Positions 45,681 to 56,259 are shown, counted from the first letter of the stretch. The stretch: 64,000 nt of DNA from Albidovulum sp. bin36 (GCA_002238565.1 MPMP01000008.1:20211-84210); one strand, 5' to 3'. The notes: generated from the sequence alone by a model not told the origin. Numbers and translations are program-made.

Positions 45681-47231
45681 ATGAAACAAGACACGGAGTC
45701 CGCCCCGGTAAGGCGGCGGAGTCGCAGCGGCGGCGCCGCCGGGCGAAGAAAGTCGCGGCTCAAGGCGCCGCTGGTGTATCCCTCGGCCACGATCCGGAAC
45801 ATTCCCGTCTACGACGTATTGCAAGTCGACGGGCTGGAGGCAATCGACGATTACGCGATGCGAATTCTGGAAACGATAGGGATCGAGTTTCGCGACGACG
45901 TTTCGGCTTCGATCTGGGCCGGTGCCGGCGCCGACGCGGACGGACACCGCATCTACATACCTCGCGCATTGATCCGCAAGCTGATCGCCACGATCCCCGG
46001 CGAGTTCGACTATCGCGGCCGCAACCCCGACCGCACTGTCCGCGTCGGGGGGCGAAACATGATTTTCGGCCCCGCCTACGGCACGCCGAACCTGATTGAC
46101 CTTGACGGCGTGCGCCGCAGCGCCACGGCAGCCGACATGGCGACGCTGATGCGGCTGCATCAGGTGAACCCGGCACTGCAATACAATGGCGGCTATACGC
46201 TGGAACCGATGGATGTCGCCGTTCCGCACCGCCATCTCCATATGGTCGAGCAGAGCTTTCTGAACACGGACAAGCCAATCATGGGATCGTCGCAATCGGA
46301 CTACCAGGCGCGCGATTGCATCGAGATGGCCCGAATCGTTTTCGGGCCAAGGACTGTGGATGAAGAGGTGGTGATGACCGCGATCTTCAACTGCAACTCG
46401 CCGTTGGTATGGGACAAGTCACAGCTCGACGCCACGCGCATCTATGCCGCCGAAAACCAGGCGCTTCTGATGTCGCCATTCGTGCTCTACGGAGCGTCGA
46501 CGCCGGTGCACACCTTGGCAACCACAGCCCAGATCATCGCCGAGGTGCTGGCCGGCATAGCCTTTACTCAGATCATCCGCCCCGGCTGTCGCGCCGTGAT
46601 GGGCGTGGCGCCGATGGGAGTCTATATGAAAAGCGGCGCTCCGGTCTTCGGTTCGCCCGAGGTATCGCTCTTTATGTACATCTTCGGCCAGATGGCTCGC
46701 TACTATGGCGTGCCCTGGCGGACGAACGGCGCCAAATCCGGCTCGAAACAGGACGATCTTTATGCAGGCTACGACTCCATACTCAAAGTTTATCCGGCAA
46801 TCCTCGGAGGATGCAATCTGCTGACGCATTGCGGCGGAACGATCGAAGGCTCACTTTGCATCTCAATGGGCAAGCTTGCCGCCGATGCGCAGCAGATACT
46901 GGGCTTTCAAACCCTCCTGAACGGCGCCGCTTTTGATGATGTCGATACCGCGCTCAACGATCTTGCTAAAGTCGGCCCCGGCGGGCATTTCTTTGACGAG
47001 GACTATACGCGCGAACATTTGCCCTTCCTTGACGAGGTGCAGGACAACGAGCGCTACGAAAGCTGGGTCGCCGCCGGTTGCAAATCGGTCAGCGAGCGTG
47101 GCCGAGACTGGTGCAGGAGGATGCTGGAGCGCTACGAGGAAGAACCGCCGAGGCTTGACGAGGGCATCCGTGATGCGCTGCGCGATTACGTAGTCCGGCG
47201 AGAGCGTGACATCCAGACATCGTTGACGTGA
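45681..47231 (+). CDS. MttB-family (non-pyrrolysine) methyltransferase
   Basis: The 516-residue protein belongs to the trimethylamine methyltransferase family (MttB, COG5598). Landmarks include GGRNMIFGPAYGTPNLID, the barrel segments PLVWDKSQLD and GVAPMGVYMKSG, and LTHCGGTIEGSLC. The frame is open throughout, with no in-frame TAG, so it lacks the pyrrolysine of true trimethylamine enzymes. Such proteins include glycine betaine:corrinoid methyltransferase (MtgB type). They move a methyl group from a quaternary amine to a corrinoid protein. No corrinoid protein or reactivase gene is seen here. The betaine transporter and shared operator motif upstream favour betaine or a related amine. Confidence 0.85.
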   Translation: MKQDTESAPVRRRSRSGGAAGRRKSRLKAPLVYPSATIRNIPVYDVLQVDGLEAIDDYAMRILETIGIEFRDDVSASIWAGAGADADGHRIYIPRALIRKLIATIPGEFDYRGRNPDRTVRVGGRNMIFGPAYGTPNLIDLDGVRRSATAADMATLMRLHQVNPALQYNGGYTLEPMDVAVPHRHLHMVEQSFLNTDKPIMGSSQSDYQARDCIEMARIVFGPRTVDEEVVMTAIFNCNSPLVWDKSQLDATRIYAAENQALLMSPFVLYGASTPVHTLATTAQIIAEVLAGIAFTQIIRPGCRAVMGVAPMGVYMKSGAPVFGSPEVSLFMYIFGQMARYYGVPWRTNGAKSGSKQDDLYAGYDSILKVYPAILGGCNLLTHCGGTIEGSLCISMGKLAADAQQILGFQTLLNGAAFDDVDTALNDLAKVGPGGHFFDEDYTREHLPFLDEVQDNERYESWVAAGCKSVSERGRDWCRRMLERYEEEPPRLDEGIRDALRDYVVRRERDIQTSLT

Positions 47232-47379
47232 TGGCCCCTGGAAAGGCATTGGTAACCGGCTGGCCGCTTTTGCCTCCCGCCGCGGCCCGCTCAACCGAAC
47301 CGGGATTCTCCATTGCTCAGTCTAGTCCGAGTCCGAATCAGGTCGAATTGACCTCGCTCCTGGCCTAACGCCGCCCTGC

Positions 47380-47853
47380 GGGACAGATCGTCCGTACCGG
47401 GATCATCGATCGCCCCTGCTTGGACGCTAATCCGAACCTTGAAGTGATCGACAATCACGGGGCGGGTTATGATGATATCGACGTGGCGGAGGCCACGCGC
47501 CGCGGCATTCCCGTCTTTGCCGCCCCTGGAGAAACGCGGTATCCGTCGCGGAGCATGTCTTGGCTCTAGTCCTGGCCGTTGGAAAGCGCGCTATCAACAA
47601 TGACGCGCTGGTTAACGCGGTAAATACCGGACGCCTCAAGCGCGCAGGCCTCGACACATTCGCCTCGGAACCGCCCGGGGCGTCCTCTGCAGCAGGGTGC
47701 TGCAGCGGCATCGTGATTTCCCCTCACATTGGAGGAGTTATCCGGGAAAGCGCGCTGCGCATGCCGATGCGCTGCGCCGAAAACGTCGTGCTATTCTTGA
47801 TGCAAGGGACATGCGGCGGCGACTTTGCAAAACATTCCCGGGACGCTCGATGC
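47380..47853 (+). pseudogene. 2-hydroxyacid dehydrogenase pseudogene with internal deletion
   Basis: Two frames hold pieces of a D-isomer 2-hydroxyacid dehydrogenase. The first has NPNLEVIDNHGAGYDDIDV and ATRRGIPVFAAPGE. The second, after a frameshift near 47535, has AVSVAEHVLALVLAVGKR and then jumps directly to NDALVNAVNTGRLKRAGLD and SPHIGG. The whole NAD-binding core (about 130 residues) between these parts is missing. It is a dead gene just downstream of the methyltransferase; it may once have been a glyoxylate or formate dehydrogenase relative. Confidence 0.75.
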
Positions 47854-48258
47854 TAAAACTGAGTGAAACGGACCAATGGCCCGACCCGCGCCGGCGCTTT
47901 CGACTTTCGACCTCGAAGCCGCCTTCAGAGATTAATGAACGAAAGAGATCATCGACTTGCCGGATCGGCGATGGAGCATTTGCGGACTACGCGTCGGTCC
48001 AATTCCGCTAAATTGAATTACATCCGATTTATCGCGCGAGGAGTCGCATAAATCATTCGTTTCACCTTTTCGGACGCTTCCGGCATTCCTCCGACCTCGC
48101 GCCGAGCTCGGCCGCGGAGATCGATCGCCTTCCGCATGTCCCGGAGCTCGTCAGTTCGTCGGTTGCGCCGTGCAACTTCGATTCGCGCGCAGGCAACTCC
48201 GACTTGACGAAACGGTCGAGCCGTGATGCAACCGGGCCGTGCCGACCGGGAAAAGACG
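47854..48258. other. intergenic stretch before the cox cluster
   Basis: About 400 bp without a supported gene. It should carry the promoter of the MoxR-type gene and of the following cluster. No strong palindrome was seen. Confidence 0.4.
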
Positions 48259-49182
48259 ATGCCGAACGCGATTGCTTCGATATGCGATGTTCAAAGACTT
48301 TTGGCGGAGCAGAACTACATGTGCAACAGGCCCTTGGCGACGGTGACATTTCTCGCGCTGCGCCTGGGGCTTCCGCTATTTCTCGAGGGCGAAGCCGGAG
48401 TTGGGAAAACGGAAATCGCCAAGGCGCTGGCGGCGGCGCTCGGACGCCGACTGATTAGGCTGCAATGCTACGAAGGGCTCGACGCGGCCTCGGCAGTCTA
48501 CGAATGGAATTTTCCGGCCCAGATGGTGGCGATTCGCACCGCCGAAGCCGGCGGTTCGGTTCGGCGGGACGCGCTCAAGACCGAGCTATTCTCCGAAGAA
48601 TTCCTGATTCGCCGACCGCTGCTGGAAGCGATGCAAAAGCAGGACGGCGGCGCCCCGGTTCTTTTGATCGACGAACTGGATCGAACGGACGAGCCCTTCG
48701 AAGCATTTCTTCTCGAAGCGCTCGGCGACTTTCAGGTAACGATTCCCGAACTCGGAACGGTGCGCGCGACGGAGCCGCCAATAGTCGTGCTGACTTCGAA
48801 TCGAACTCGGGAAGTGCATGACGCCCTCAAGCGGCGATGCCTCTACCATTGGGTGGGGTATCCGGATTTTGAAAGTGAAATTGCGATTCTCAAAGCGCGC
48901 GCGCCGGAGGCTTCCGCGGCGCTAAGCAAGGAAATAGTTGCCTTCGTGCAACGGCTTCGAAGTGAAGACCTTTTCAAAAAACCGGGAATTGCGGAGACTA
49001 TAGACTGGGCGAAATGCCTTTTGGTGCTCGACGCTCTTGCGCTTTCTCCCGACATTATCGTCGACACGCTGGGAGCCATTCTAAAATATCAGGACGATAT
49101 TCAGAAGCTTCATGGTTCCGAAGCGAAGCGATTGCTCGAGGAAGCGCGTCGCGGGATCGAACTGGCGCCGTCCAGGGCGTAG
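48259..49182 (+). CDS. coxD: MoxR-type AAA ATPase (CoxD-like)
   Basis: A 307-residue AAA+ chaperone with Walker A GEAGVGKTEIAKAL, Walker B VLLIDELDR and sensor LTSNRTREVHD. ATG 48259 follows GGGAAAAG; a start at 48223 is the alternative. In the CO dehydrogenase system CoxD partners with the VWA protein CoxE to mature the Mo-Cu or Mo active site of CoxL. Here the VWA gene follows after a short gap and the structural coxSLM genes lie 4 kb downstream, all on one strand. The family is common, but the position makes a maturation role likely. Confidence 0.88.
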   Translation: MPNAIASICDVQRLLAEQNYMCNRPLATVTFLALRLGLPLFLEGEAGVGKTEIAKALAAALGRRLIRLQCYEGLDAASAVYEWNFPAQMVAIRTAEAGGSVRRDALKTELFSEEFLIRRPLLEAMQKQDGGAPVLLIDELDRTDEPFEAFLLEALGDFQVTIPELGTVRATEPPIVVLTSNRTREVHDALKRRCLYHWVGYPDFESEIAILKARAPEASAALSKEIVAFVQRLRSEDLFKKPGIAETIDWAKCLLVLDALALSPDIIVDTLGAILKYQDDIQKLHGSEAKRLLEEARRGIELAPSRA

Positions 49183-49318
49183 GAAGAATAGAAGGATGCA
49201 TTCCCGGATAAATTGGCAAGTAGACTCGGAGGTTTCGGCTTCGCCGGCTCGAATTTCGAGGAATTTCTATTCGAGCATTTGCCGAACCGGAATTAGCGAG
49301 CGCTGACTCTTTTTGAAA

Positions 49319-50572
49319 ATGCCGACATCGCCGAGCTTGGATATCCCGGACGACGGCAAGCTTGCCGACAATATCGTCCATTTCGCCCGCACGCTGCGAA
49401 AAGCTGGAATTTCCGCCGATCCTGCGCGGGCGATACGAGCGGTAGAGGCGGTGCGGGCGGCCGGATTCGAAAGCCGGAGCGATTTCTATTGGACGCTTCA
49501 TTCCTGCTTCGTCAATCGACCGGAGCAGCGCATGGTTTTTACGGAGGTTTTCAAGCTCTTCTGGCGAGACCCGAGATATCTTGAGCGCATGATGTCCATG
49601 CTGCTGCCGTCCCTTCGCGGCGAAGCTGAAAAGCGCGCGGCGGCTGCCGCCGCGCGCCGCGCCGCCGAAGCGCTGCTCGGCGATGCGCGATCGAAGGTCG
49701 CCGCGCCGGATACCGCTAAGGAGGGCAAGGAGATCGACTTCGACTTCGCATGGACGGTGTCGAGCAAAGAAAAATTCAAGACCATGGATTTCGAGCAAAT
49801 GACCGGCGAAGAGGAGGCCGAAGCCAGAAAAATCGTTGGAAAGCTAAGTCTGCCGGCGGAACCGGCCATGTCCCGGCGGAAACGGCTCGACAGGCGGGGA
49901 GCCAGTCCGGATTGGCGAGCGACCATGAGAGCCGCCTCAAAGGCCGGAGGGGAAGTCAAGGAGCTGAGTCGTCGCAGCGCGACCCCCAGGTTTCCGAGCC
50001 TCGTCGCGCTATGCGACATTTCAGGCAGCATGTCGGCCTATTCGCGTATTTTACTCCATTTCCTCCATGCGGTAGCGAACTGCAAAGGTTCCAACTGGTC
50101 GAAATTGCACGTATTCACTATAGGGACGCGCCTGACGAACATAACCCGGCATTTAATGCAAAAGGATCCGGACGCGGCGCTTTTCGCGGCCGGGCAGCAG
50201 GCGACGGATTGGGAGGGCGGAACGCGCTTAGGCGATTGCCTGCGCGAGTACAATAGAGATTGGCATCGCCGCATTGCCGGCCAAGGCGCGGTGATGCTTA
50301 TAATTTCCGACGGCCTCGACAGCGGAGATCCGGAGATGCTTGCCGCGGAAGCGAGTCGGCTGAGGAGATCCTCGAGGCGGCTAGTGTGGATTAATCCGCT
50401 CCTGCGCTGGGAGGGGTTTGCTCCGAAGGCCGCCGGGGTCAAGGCATTGCTGCCGAATGTGGACTGCTTCCGCTCGGCGCACAATATCGCTTCTCTTGCC
50501 GAATTGGCGGAAGCGGTTTCGAATTCGGGAGACGAAGGGGAGAAGCGCAGGCTGCTTGATCTTCTCGGCTAG
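49319..50572 (+). CDS. coxE: VWA domain-containing CoxE-like protein
   Basis: The 417-residue protein has the CoxE layout: an N-terminal helical part (LADNIVHFARTLRKAGIS and VFTEVFKLFWRDP), a basic alanine-rich linker and a C-terminal von Willebrand A domain. The MIDAS motif is DISGSMSAYS, and the third metal site is in ISDGLDSGD. ATG 49319 is preferred over a TTG six bases earlier. It follows the MoxR-type ATPase and precedes an XdhC-type gene, as in known form II cox clusters. It is thought to act with CoxD on insertion of the active-site metal or sulfur. Confidence 0.9.
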   Translation: MPTSPSLDIPDDGKLADNIVHFARTLRKAGISADPARAIRAVEAVRAAGFESRSDFYWTLHSCFVNRPEQRMVFTEVFKLFWRDPRYLERMMSMLLPSLRGEAEKRAAAAAARRAAEALLGDARSKVAAPDTAKEGKEIDFDFAWTVSSKEKFKTMDFEQMTGEEEAEARKIVGKLSLPAEPAMSRRKRLDRRGASPDWRATMRAASKAGGEVKELSRRSATPRFPSLVALCDISGSMSAYSRILLHFLHAVANCKGSNWSKLHVFTIGTRLTNITRHLMQKDPDAALFAAGQQATDWEGGTRLGDCLREYNRDWHRRIAGQGAVMLIISDGLDSGDPEMLAAEASRLRRSSRRLVWINPLLRWEGFAPKAAGVKALLPNVDCFRSAHNIASLAELAEAVSNSGDEGEKRRLLDLLG

Positions 50573-50679
50573 TCATAAAGCCGCGCTTAAGTCTCGGCGA
50601 AAGGAATTGTCGTGCGAATTTCCCTTGCCGGGGTTATACGTATTGGGAATGGGGCGGAAGGATTCGCGAAATTAGTCCG

Positions 50680-51684
50680 ATGAGCGCGTCGCGCAAAGAC
50701 CAGATTCCGGAAATCGCCTTGGAATGGCTCCATGCGGGAAAAGGAGCTGCGCTCGCAACGGTGCTGGAAACTTGGGGGTCGGCTCCGAGGCCGGCCGGCA
50801 GCCAGCTTGCAATTAGCGGTCAAGGCGAGATTGAAGGATCCGTGTCCGGCGGTTGCGTGGAGGGCGCCGTAGTCGCCGAAGCGCTGGAGGCTCTCCAGGA
50901 CGGCCGGCCGAGAATTCTCGAATTCGGCGTCGCCGACGAGGACGCGTTCGCGGTCGGCTTGGCTTGCGGCGGACGAATTAAAGTACTGGTGGAGCCAGTG
51001 GGCGATTCGCCGGGCCTCGATGCGGCCGACCTCGCCAGGCTCGTGGATGCGCGCCGCTCCAAGACAGCGGCGGCCTTGCTCGTCGATATTGAAAATTGGG
51101 AACGACGGATTGTTTCGGGGGGCGCGGTTGCCGGAAATAGCGCGGTCAGAGATCGCATTCGCGCCGATTCGAGCGGATTTACGAACGGTTGGTTTGTGGG
51201 AATCCACAACCCTCCGCTCCGGCTGATCGTTGTTGGCGCCGTGCATATCGCGCAGGCGCTTCTGCCAATGGCGCGATTGGCGGGCTACGATCCGGTTCTG
51301 ATCGACCCTAGAGAGGCGTTCGGATCCGAATCCAGGTTTCCCGGCGAGCGAATAACCCATTTCTGGCCCGACGAAGCGATCGCGGAGGAAAAGCCCGACA
51401 GCCGAACTGCGATCGTAACGCTGGCGCACGATCCCAAGATCGACGATCCCGCCATAAGCGCGGGCTTGCGAAGCGACGCCTTTTACCTGGGCTGCCTCGG
51501 TTCAACCCGAACCCATGCAAAGCGGCTGGAAAGGCTGCGTTCGGTCGGCGTATCCGAACCGGACCTGTCGCGCTTGCACGCGCCCATAGGCGCAGACATA
51601 GGCGCTCGCTCGCCGGCCGAGATCGCAATCGCCATAATGGCGGAGATTACCGAGCGACTTCGGAAAGGCATTGCCCGCACATGA
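50680..51684 (+). CDS. XdhC/CoxF-like molybdenum cofactor maturation protein
   Basis: A 334-residue XdhC family protein. The N-terminal domain has GSVSGGCVEGAVVAEAL with its conserved cysteine, and the C-terminal Rossmann domain has IVVGAVHIAQALLPMARL and YLGCLGSTRTHAKR. XdhC proteins bind molybdopterin and deliver the sulfurated cofactor to xanthine dehydrogenase-type enzymes. It overlaps the next gene by four bases (ATGA), so their products probably act together. Its cognate enzyme should be the CoxL-type subunit encoded downstream. Confidence 0.9.
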   Translation: MSASRKDQIPEIALEWLHAGKGAALATVLETWGSAPRPAGSQLAISGQGEIEGSVSGGCVEGAVVAEALEALQDGRPRILEFGVADEDAFAVGLACGGRIKVLVEPVGDSPGLDAADLARLVDARRSKTAAALLVDIENWERRIVSGGAVAGNSAVRDRIRADSSGFTNGWFVGIHNPPLRLIVVGAVHIAQALLPMARLAGYDPVLIDPREAFGSESRFPGERITHFWPDEAIAEEKPDSRTAIVTLAHDPKIDDPAISAGLRSDAFYLGCLGSTRTHAKRLERLRSVGVSEPDLSRLHAPIGADIGARSPAEIAIAIMAEITERLRKGIART

Positions 51685-53174
51685 AGTTCGGGCGGGTTCC
51701 ACTCCCGGAATCGGAAGGCGCGATTCTTGCGCATTCGCTGTCGGTGAACGGCCGCAGAATTCGAAAGGGACGGAAACTTTGCTCGTCCGACGTGCAGGCG
51801 ATGCGGGAAGCCGGAATTGACGAAGTCACTGTCGCGCGACTGGAATCGGGCGACCTGCACGAAAACGATGCCGCCGCGCAGATCGCGGCAAGAATCGCCG
51901 TCGACGGCTCCGGATTCTCGGCATCGGCGCCATTTACCGGCAGGGTCAACATTTACGCCGATGCCGCGGGGCTGCTGGAACTCGATAGCCGAGCCGTGCT
52001 GCGCGTTAACGGCGTAGATCATTCAATTACGCTGGCTACGCTTCCCGACTGCGCTAGATTGGGCCCTCGGTCGCTGGTTGGAACCGTTAAGATCATCACG
52101 TACGGCATCGCGGCCGATTTGGTGGCTGAAGCGGCCGAGAACGCCTGCGGAGCGATGCGTCTCAGGCGTGTCGCGTTCTCGGAGGCGGGCCTGATCGCGA
52201 CTGAAGTTCCGGGCCAGCCGGCCAAATTGACGAACAAGAGCCGTTTGGCGGTCGAGGCAAGGCTAAACGCGCTCGGTATCGAACTTTCCGAATTCCGAAT
52301 CGTTCCGCACGATGCCGACGCGATCGGAGAGTCGCTGCGAAAGTCCAAGGCATCATTTCAATTGCTCATTACGGCGTCGGCGACTTCGGATCCGGCCGAT
52401 GTCGGTCCCGAGGGCCTGAGGGCGGCGGGGGGCGTGCTGCACAGGTTTGGCATGCCTGTAGACCCCGGGAATCTCCTTTTTCTGGGAGAGATCGGAAAAC
52501 GGCCCGTTATCGGCCTGCCGGGATGCGCGAGGTCGCCTGCATTGAACGGCGCCGACTGGGTTTTGGAGCGGGTCGCTTGCGGAATACCGCCGGCGGACAT
52601 TGATATCGCATCGATGGGCGCCGGAGGGCTCCTGAAGGAGATCGCGTCGCGGCCCCAGCCCCGGGGAAGGGTCTCGATTTCGCCGAGCCGTCCCCGAATC
52701 GACGCGATTGTTGTGTCCGTTGGCGAGACGAAAAAACTCAATGCGGCGCTGGTCGCGGCGAAGGGCTCGAGCGTGGAGCGAATCATTTGCGCGGCTCCGA
52801 CGAGACTTCACGGTTCGATTCGAGATTTGGCCGGCGACGATGTTGAAATCTTCGCGGTTCCCGAACCGTACGGCTGGCTGGCTTCGACAATCAGCGCCGG
52901 TATCGCGAGAATTTCGGAAAACGCCGATGGAATCGTTCTGCTGCGCGGCGATGGCGATATTGCGAATTCCGATCAGATCGATCGGCTGGCGGCGGCGTTC
53001 AGCCCGGAAGACGGTCGCGAGATCTGCAGGTTCGGAGGCGAGCGCGGCCGCATGGGCCCGCCGGTTCTGTTCGGCCGCCGGTTTTTCGAAGCGCTTGCGG
53101 GGCTGCGCGGGGAGCGCGGGGCAGGCGAGCTTATGCGAGACGCGGCCGAATTCGTCGTTGAATTGGACTGGTAG
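51681..53174 (+). CDS. MoeA/MobA-type bifunctional molybdopterin protein
   Basis: The 497-residue protein has an N-terminal molybdopterin-binding domain (RVNIYADAAGLLELDS, TVKIITYGIAAD, the segment GVLHRFGMPVDPGNLL and GLPGCARSPALNG) and a C-terminal nucleotidyltransferase-like domain (AIVVSVGETKKLNAAL onward). In CTP:molybdopterin cytidylyltransferases the C-terminal domain begins with LAAGxSxRMG-type residues; here that loop is VSVGETKKLN, so the G-rich motif is degraded. The gene overlaps the XdhC-type gene and precedes coxS. It probably makes or handles the MCD form of the cofactor, but the altered loop is unusual. Confidence 0.8.
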   Translation: MKFGRVPLPESEGAILAHSLSVNGRRIRKGRKLCSSDVQAMREAGIDEVTVARLESGDLHENDAAAQIAARIAVDGSGFSASAPFTGRVNIYADAAGLLELDSRAVLRVNGVDHSITLATLPDCARLGPRSLVGTVKIITYGIAADLVAEAAENACGAMRLRRVAFSEAGLIATEVPGQPAKLTNKSRLAVEARLNALGIELSEFRIVPHDADAIGESLRKSKASFQLLITASATSDPADVGPEGLRAAGGVLHRFGMPVDPGNLLFLGEIGKRPVIGLPGCARSPALNGADWVLERVACGIPPADIDIASMGAGGLLKEIASRPQPRGRVSISPSRPRIDAIVVSVGETKKLNAALVAAKGSSVERIICAAPTRLHGSIRDLAGDDVEIFAVPEPYGWLASTISAGIARISENADGIVLLRGDGDIANSDQIDRLAAAFSPEDGREICRFGGERGRMGPPVLFGRRFFEALAGLRGERGAGELMRDAAEFVVELDW

Positions 53175-53249
53175 CATGGAATCGGATATTTTATTTGTCG
53201 TAGGCACGCGTGATGTGCAATGTAGCGGCAATAGCAATGGAGATGTGCG

Positions 53250-53729
53250 ATGGAGACTGTAAATTTGATCGTTAACGGCAGCGCGTTCTCCGGCGAAGTC
53301 GAAGGCCGGAAATTGCTGTCAGATTTCCTGCGCGAAGATCTGCGCTGCACGGGAACGCATGTCGGGTGCGATACCGGCCAGTGCGGTGCCTGCGTCGTCC
53401 ATGTCGGAGGCAAGGCCGTCAAGTCCTGCTCAATGTTCGCCTGGGAGGCGGACGGCATGGAGGTTGCCACGATCGAGGGAATGGCCGACGAGGAGTCGCT
53501 TGGCGATATTCAGCAGGCGTTTCAGGACAGCCACGCTCTGCAGTGCGGTTTCTGCACGCCGGGAATGGTCATGTCCGCAGCCGCCCTTCTCGACGAGAAT
53601 CCGAATCCGACGGATGCCGAAATCCGTGACTACCTTGAAGGCAATCTTTGCCGATGCACGGGCTATCACAATATCGTCAAGGCAATTCGCTCGGTGGCCG
53701 AGCGCCGAGCCTCCGCCGGCGCGGCCTAG
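53250..53729 (+). CDS. coxS: CO dehydrogenase-like small [2Fe-2S] subunit
   Basis: The 159-residue iron-sulfur subunit has both clusters: C40, C45, C48 and C60 bind the plant-type cluster, and C99, C102, C134 and C136 bind the helical-domain cluster (CGFCTPG and CRCTG). Length and spacing are standard. It starts at ATG 53250, about 75 bases after the maturation gene. It is followed by the large and then the FAD subunit gene (S-L-M), the order of form II systems. Electrons pass through it from the molybdenum site to FAD. Confidence 0.93.
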   Translation: METVNLIVNGSAFSGEVEGRKLLSDFLREDLRCTGTHVGCDTGQCGACVVHVGGKAVKSCSMFAWEADGMEVATIEGMADEESLGDIQQAFQDSHALQCGFCTPGMVMSAAALLDENPNPTDAEIRDYLEGNLCRCTGYHNIVKAIRSVAERRASAGAA

Positions 53730-53761
53730 GGAATCAATCGGCCGCTAGCGGGCTCCGCGGC

Positions 53762-53781
53762 TCCGCGACTTCGTTCGCGGA
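53762..53781 (+). other. short intergenic hairpin between coxS and coxL
   Basis: TCCGCGA and TCGCGGA pair perfectly across a CTTCGT loop. It sits between coxS and coxL, upstream of the GGAGGGA ribosome site of coxL. It may affect mRNA stability or translation; no terminator T-run follows. Confidence 0.4.
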
Positions 53782-53823
53782 ACGGAAGCGAAGCGGGCGA
53801 AAGAATAATACAAGGAGGGAATT

Positions 53824-56190
53824 ATGCCCAAAGACAACGGAATCGGCGCAAGTTCCAAGCGGCGCGAAGATGTCAGGTTCCTGACCGGCGCCGGTCGCTA
53901 CACCGACGACCTCAACATCCACGGCCAGGCCTACGTATGTTTTTTGCGGTCGGATACCGCCCACGCCAAATTGGCCTCCGTGGAAACGGACCAGGCTTCG
54001 GCGATGCCGGGAGTGCTGCGCGTATTTACGGGCGCGGATTTCGAAGGCGTCGGCGGGCTGCCTTGCGGCTGGCAGATTACCGACAGAAACGGCGAGCCGA
54101 TGAAAGAGCCTGCGCATCCGATTCTCGCGCAGGGCAAGGTGCGCCACGTCGGTGACCCGATCGCGGCGGTCGTAGCGGAAACCGCGGCGCAGGCGCGCGA
54201 CGCGGCGGAGGCGATCTTGGTGGACTACGACGAAATGCCGGCCGTCGTGGACATGAAATCGGCGCTCGAGAGCGGCCCGCTCGTGCATGAAGACGCGGGT
54301 ACGAACCTATGCTTCGACTGGGGCTTCGTCGAGGACAACAGGGAAGCGGTGGACAAGGCGCTCGCGGCAGCTCATCACGTGACTACGCTGAAGCTTACCA
54401 ACAATCGCCTCGTCGCCAACCCCATGGAGCCGCGTGTCGCGATAGGCGACTACGATGCGGCGACGGACGTATCCACTCTTTATACGACATCTCAGAATCC
54501 GCATGTGATCAGGCTGCTCATGGGCGCATTCGTCCTGTCCATTCCCGAGCACAAGCTGCGCGTGGTGTCTCCCGACGTCGGAGGCGGATTCGGATCAAAA
54601 ATCTACCATTACGCGGAAGAAGCGTTTTGCACTTTCGCATCGCGCCAATTGTTGCGGCCTGTAAAATGGACGGCAAGCCGGTCGGAGGCGTTCATTTCCG
54701 ACGCGCACGGGCGCGACCACGTGACCAAGATCGAATTGGGATTGGACGCGGAAGGGAATTTCCTGGCCATCCGAACCGAAACTCTTGCAAACATGGGAGC
54801 GTATCTTTCGACGTTTGCGCCGGCCGTGCCGACCTATTTGCACGGAACATTGATGGCCGGGAACTACAAGACGCCGCAGATCTACGTAAATGTAAAGGCC
54901 GTGTTTACGAACACCGTCCCGGTGGATGCGTACCGCGGCGCCGGGCGGCCCGAAGCTACGTTCCAGCTAGAACGCGTAATCGACAAGGCGGCGCGGGAGA
55001 TCGGGATGGACCCGATCGAGCTGCGCAGGAAGAACTTCATTGAGAAGGATCAGTTTCCGTACACGACGCCTGTCGCGCTTCAGTACGATACCGGCGACTA
55101 CGCGGCGACGATGGACAAGCTCGAGGAAATCGCCGACATCGCGGGATTCGACGCGAGGGCCGCGGAATCGAAGCGCAACGGCAAGCTTCGGGGGCTGGGC
55201 GTCAACTGCTATATCGAGGCCTGCGGAATCGCGCCGTCGAATCTTGTCGGCCAGCTGGGCGCACGGGCGGGATTGTACGAAAGCGCAACGGTTCGCGTAA
55301 ATGCGACCGGCTCGGTAACTGTCATGACCGGGTCCCATTCCCACGGCCAAGGCCACGAAACGACATTTCCGCAAGTGGTATCCGACATGCTCGGAATCGC
55401 GGAGGATCAAATCAATATCGTGCACGGCGACACCGCGAATACACCAATGGGCATGGGAACGTACGGATCGCGATCAATAGCCGTCGGAGGCGCGGCTCTC
55501 GTAAGAGCAACGGAAAAAATTATTTCCAAGGCCAAGAAGATAGCGGCGCACCTGATGGAATCGTCGGCGGACGATATCGAATTCGCGGACGGACAGTTCA
55601 CCGTGGCGGGCACGGACAAATCCGTAGCCTGGGGCGACGTGTGCCTTACGGCCTACGTTCCGCACAATTACCCGCTGGACGAGCTCGAGCCGGGGCTGGA
55701 GGAAACGGCGTTCTACGATCCTGCGAACTTTACGTTCCCGGCAGGGGCCTACGCTTGCGAGGTCGAAGTCGACGCGGAAACCGGCAAGGTCGACATCGTC
55801 GCGTTCGCCGCGGCGGACGACTTCGGAAACGTAATCAACCCCATGATCGTTGACGGCCAGGTCCACGGCGGGATCGCCCAGGGCGCGGGGCAAGCACTTC
55901 TGGAGCATGCCGTGTACGACGAAACCGGCCAGATAATTTCCGGTTCCTATATGGAATACGCCATGCCCAGGGCGGACGATATACCCGACCTGATCGTCGA
56001 TCATTCCTGCCAGACGCCATGCACGCACAATCCTCTGGGCGTGAAGGGCTGCGGCGAAGCCGGCGCGATCGGGTCGCCGCCGACCATCGTCAACGCAGTC
56101 GTCGATGCGCTGCGGCGCGGCGGCTACGAGGTCGACCACATCGATATGCCGCTTACCCCGTACAGGGTCTGGGAGGCGATCAGCCGATGA
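53824..56190 (+). CDS. coxL: form II CO dehydrogenase-like large molybdenum subunit
   Basis: The 788-residue molybdenum hydroxylase subunit has the substrate-binding loop AYRGAGR at residues 369-375, which marks form II, and not the AYxCSFR of true (form I) CO dehydrogenase. The catalytic Glu745 lies in [20 protein letters not shown] and the cofactor-contact segments NPMEPR and [16 protein letters not shown] are in place. GGAGGGA precedes the ATG. Form II enzymes are often not CO oxidisers; purines, nicotinate-like or other aromatic heterocycles are likelier substrates. It forms an (LMS)2 complex with the flanking subunits. Confidence 0.92.
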   Translation: MPKDNGIGASSKRREDVRFLTGAGRYTDDLNIHGQAYVCFLRSDTAHAKLASVETDQASAMPGVLRVFTGADFEGVGGLPCGWQITDRNGEPMKEPAHPILAQGKVRHVGDPIAAVVAETAAQARDAAEAILVDYDEMPAVVDMKSALESGPLVHEDAGTNLCFDWGFVEDNREAVDKALAAAHHVTTLKLTNNRLVANPMEPRVAIGDYDAATDVSTLYTTSQNPHVIRLLMGAFVLSIPEHKLRVVSPDVGGGFGSKIYHYAEEAFCTFASRQLLRPVKWTASRSEAFISDAHGRDHVTKIELGLDAEGNFLAIRTETLANMGAYLSTFAPAVPTYLHGTLMAGNYKTPQIYVNVKAVFTNTVPVDAYRGAGRPEATFQLERVIDKAAREIGMDPIELRRKNFIEKDQFPYTTPVALQYDTGDYAATMDKLEEIADIAGFDARAAESKRNGKLRGLGVNCYIEACGIAPSNLVGQLGARAGLYESATVRVNATGSVTVMTGSHSHGQGHETTFPQVVSDMLGIAEDQINIVHGDTANTPMGMGTYGSRSIAVGGAALVRATEKIISKAKKIAAHLMESSADDIEFADGQFTVAGTDKSVAWGDVCLTAYVPHNYPLDELEPGLEETAFYDPANFTFPAGAYACEVEVDAETGKVDIVAFAAADDFGNVINPMIVDGQVHGGIAQGAGQALLEHAVYDETGQIISGSYMEYAMPRADDIPDLIVDHSCQTPCTHNPLGVKGCGEAGAIGSPPTIVNAVVDALRRGGYEVDHIDMPLTPYRVWEAISR

Positions 56191-56259
56191 TTTTGCGGTG
56201 CTCCGGGACGGCATCTCGATTTGCTGCAACCCGGAGCGCGAGCTACAAGGAGAATTGCG

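Noticed and set aside
45681..47231. Pyrrolysine codon in the mttB-like gene
   Set aside because: No in-frame TAG was found; the frame is uninterrupted.
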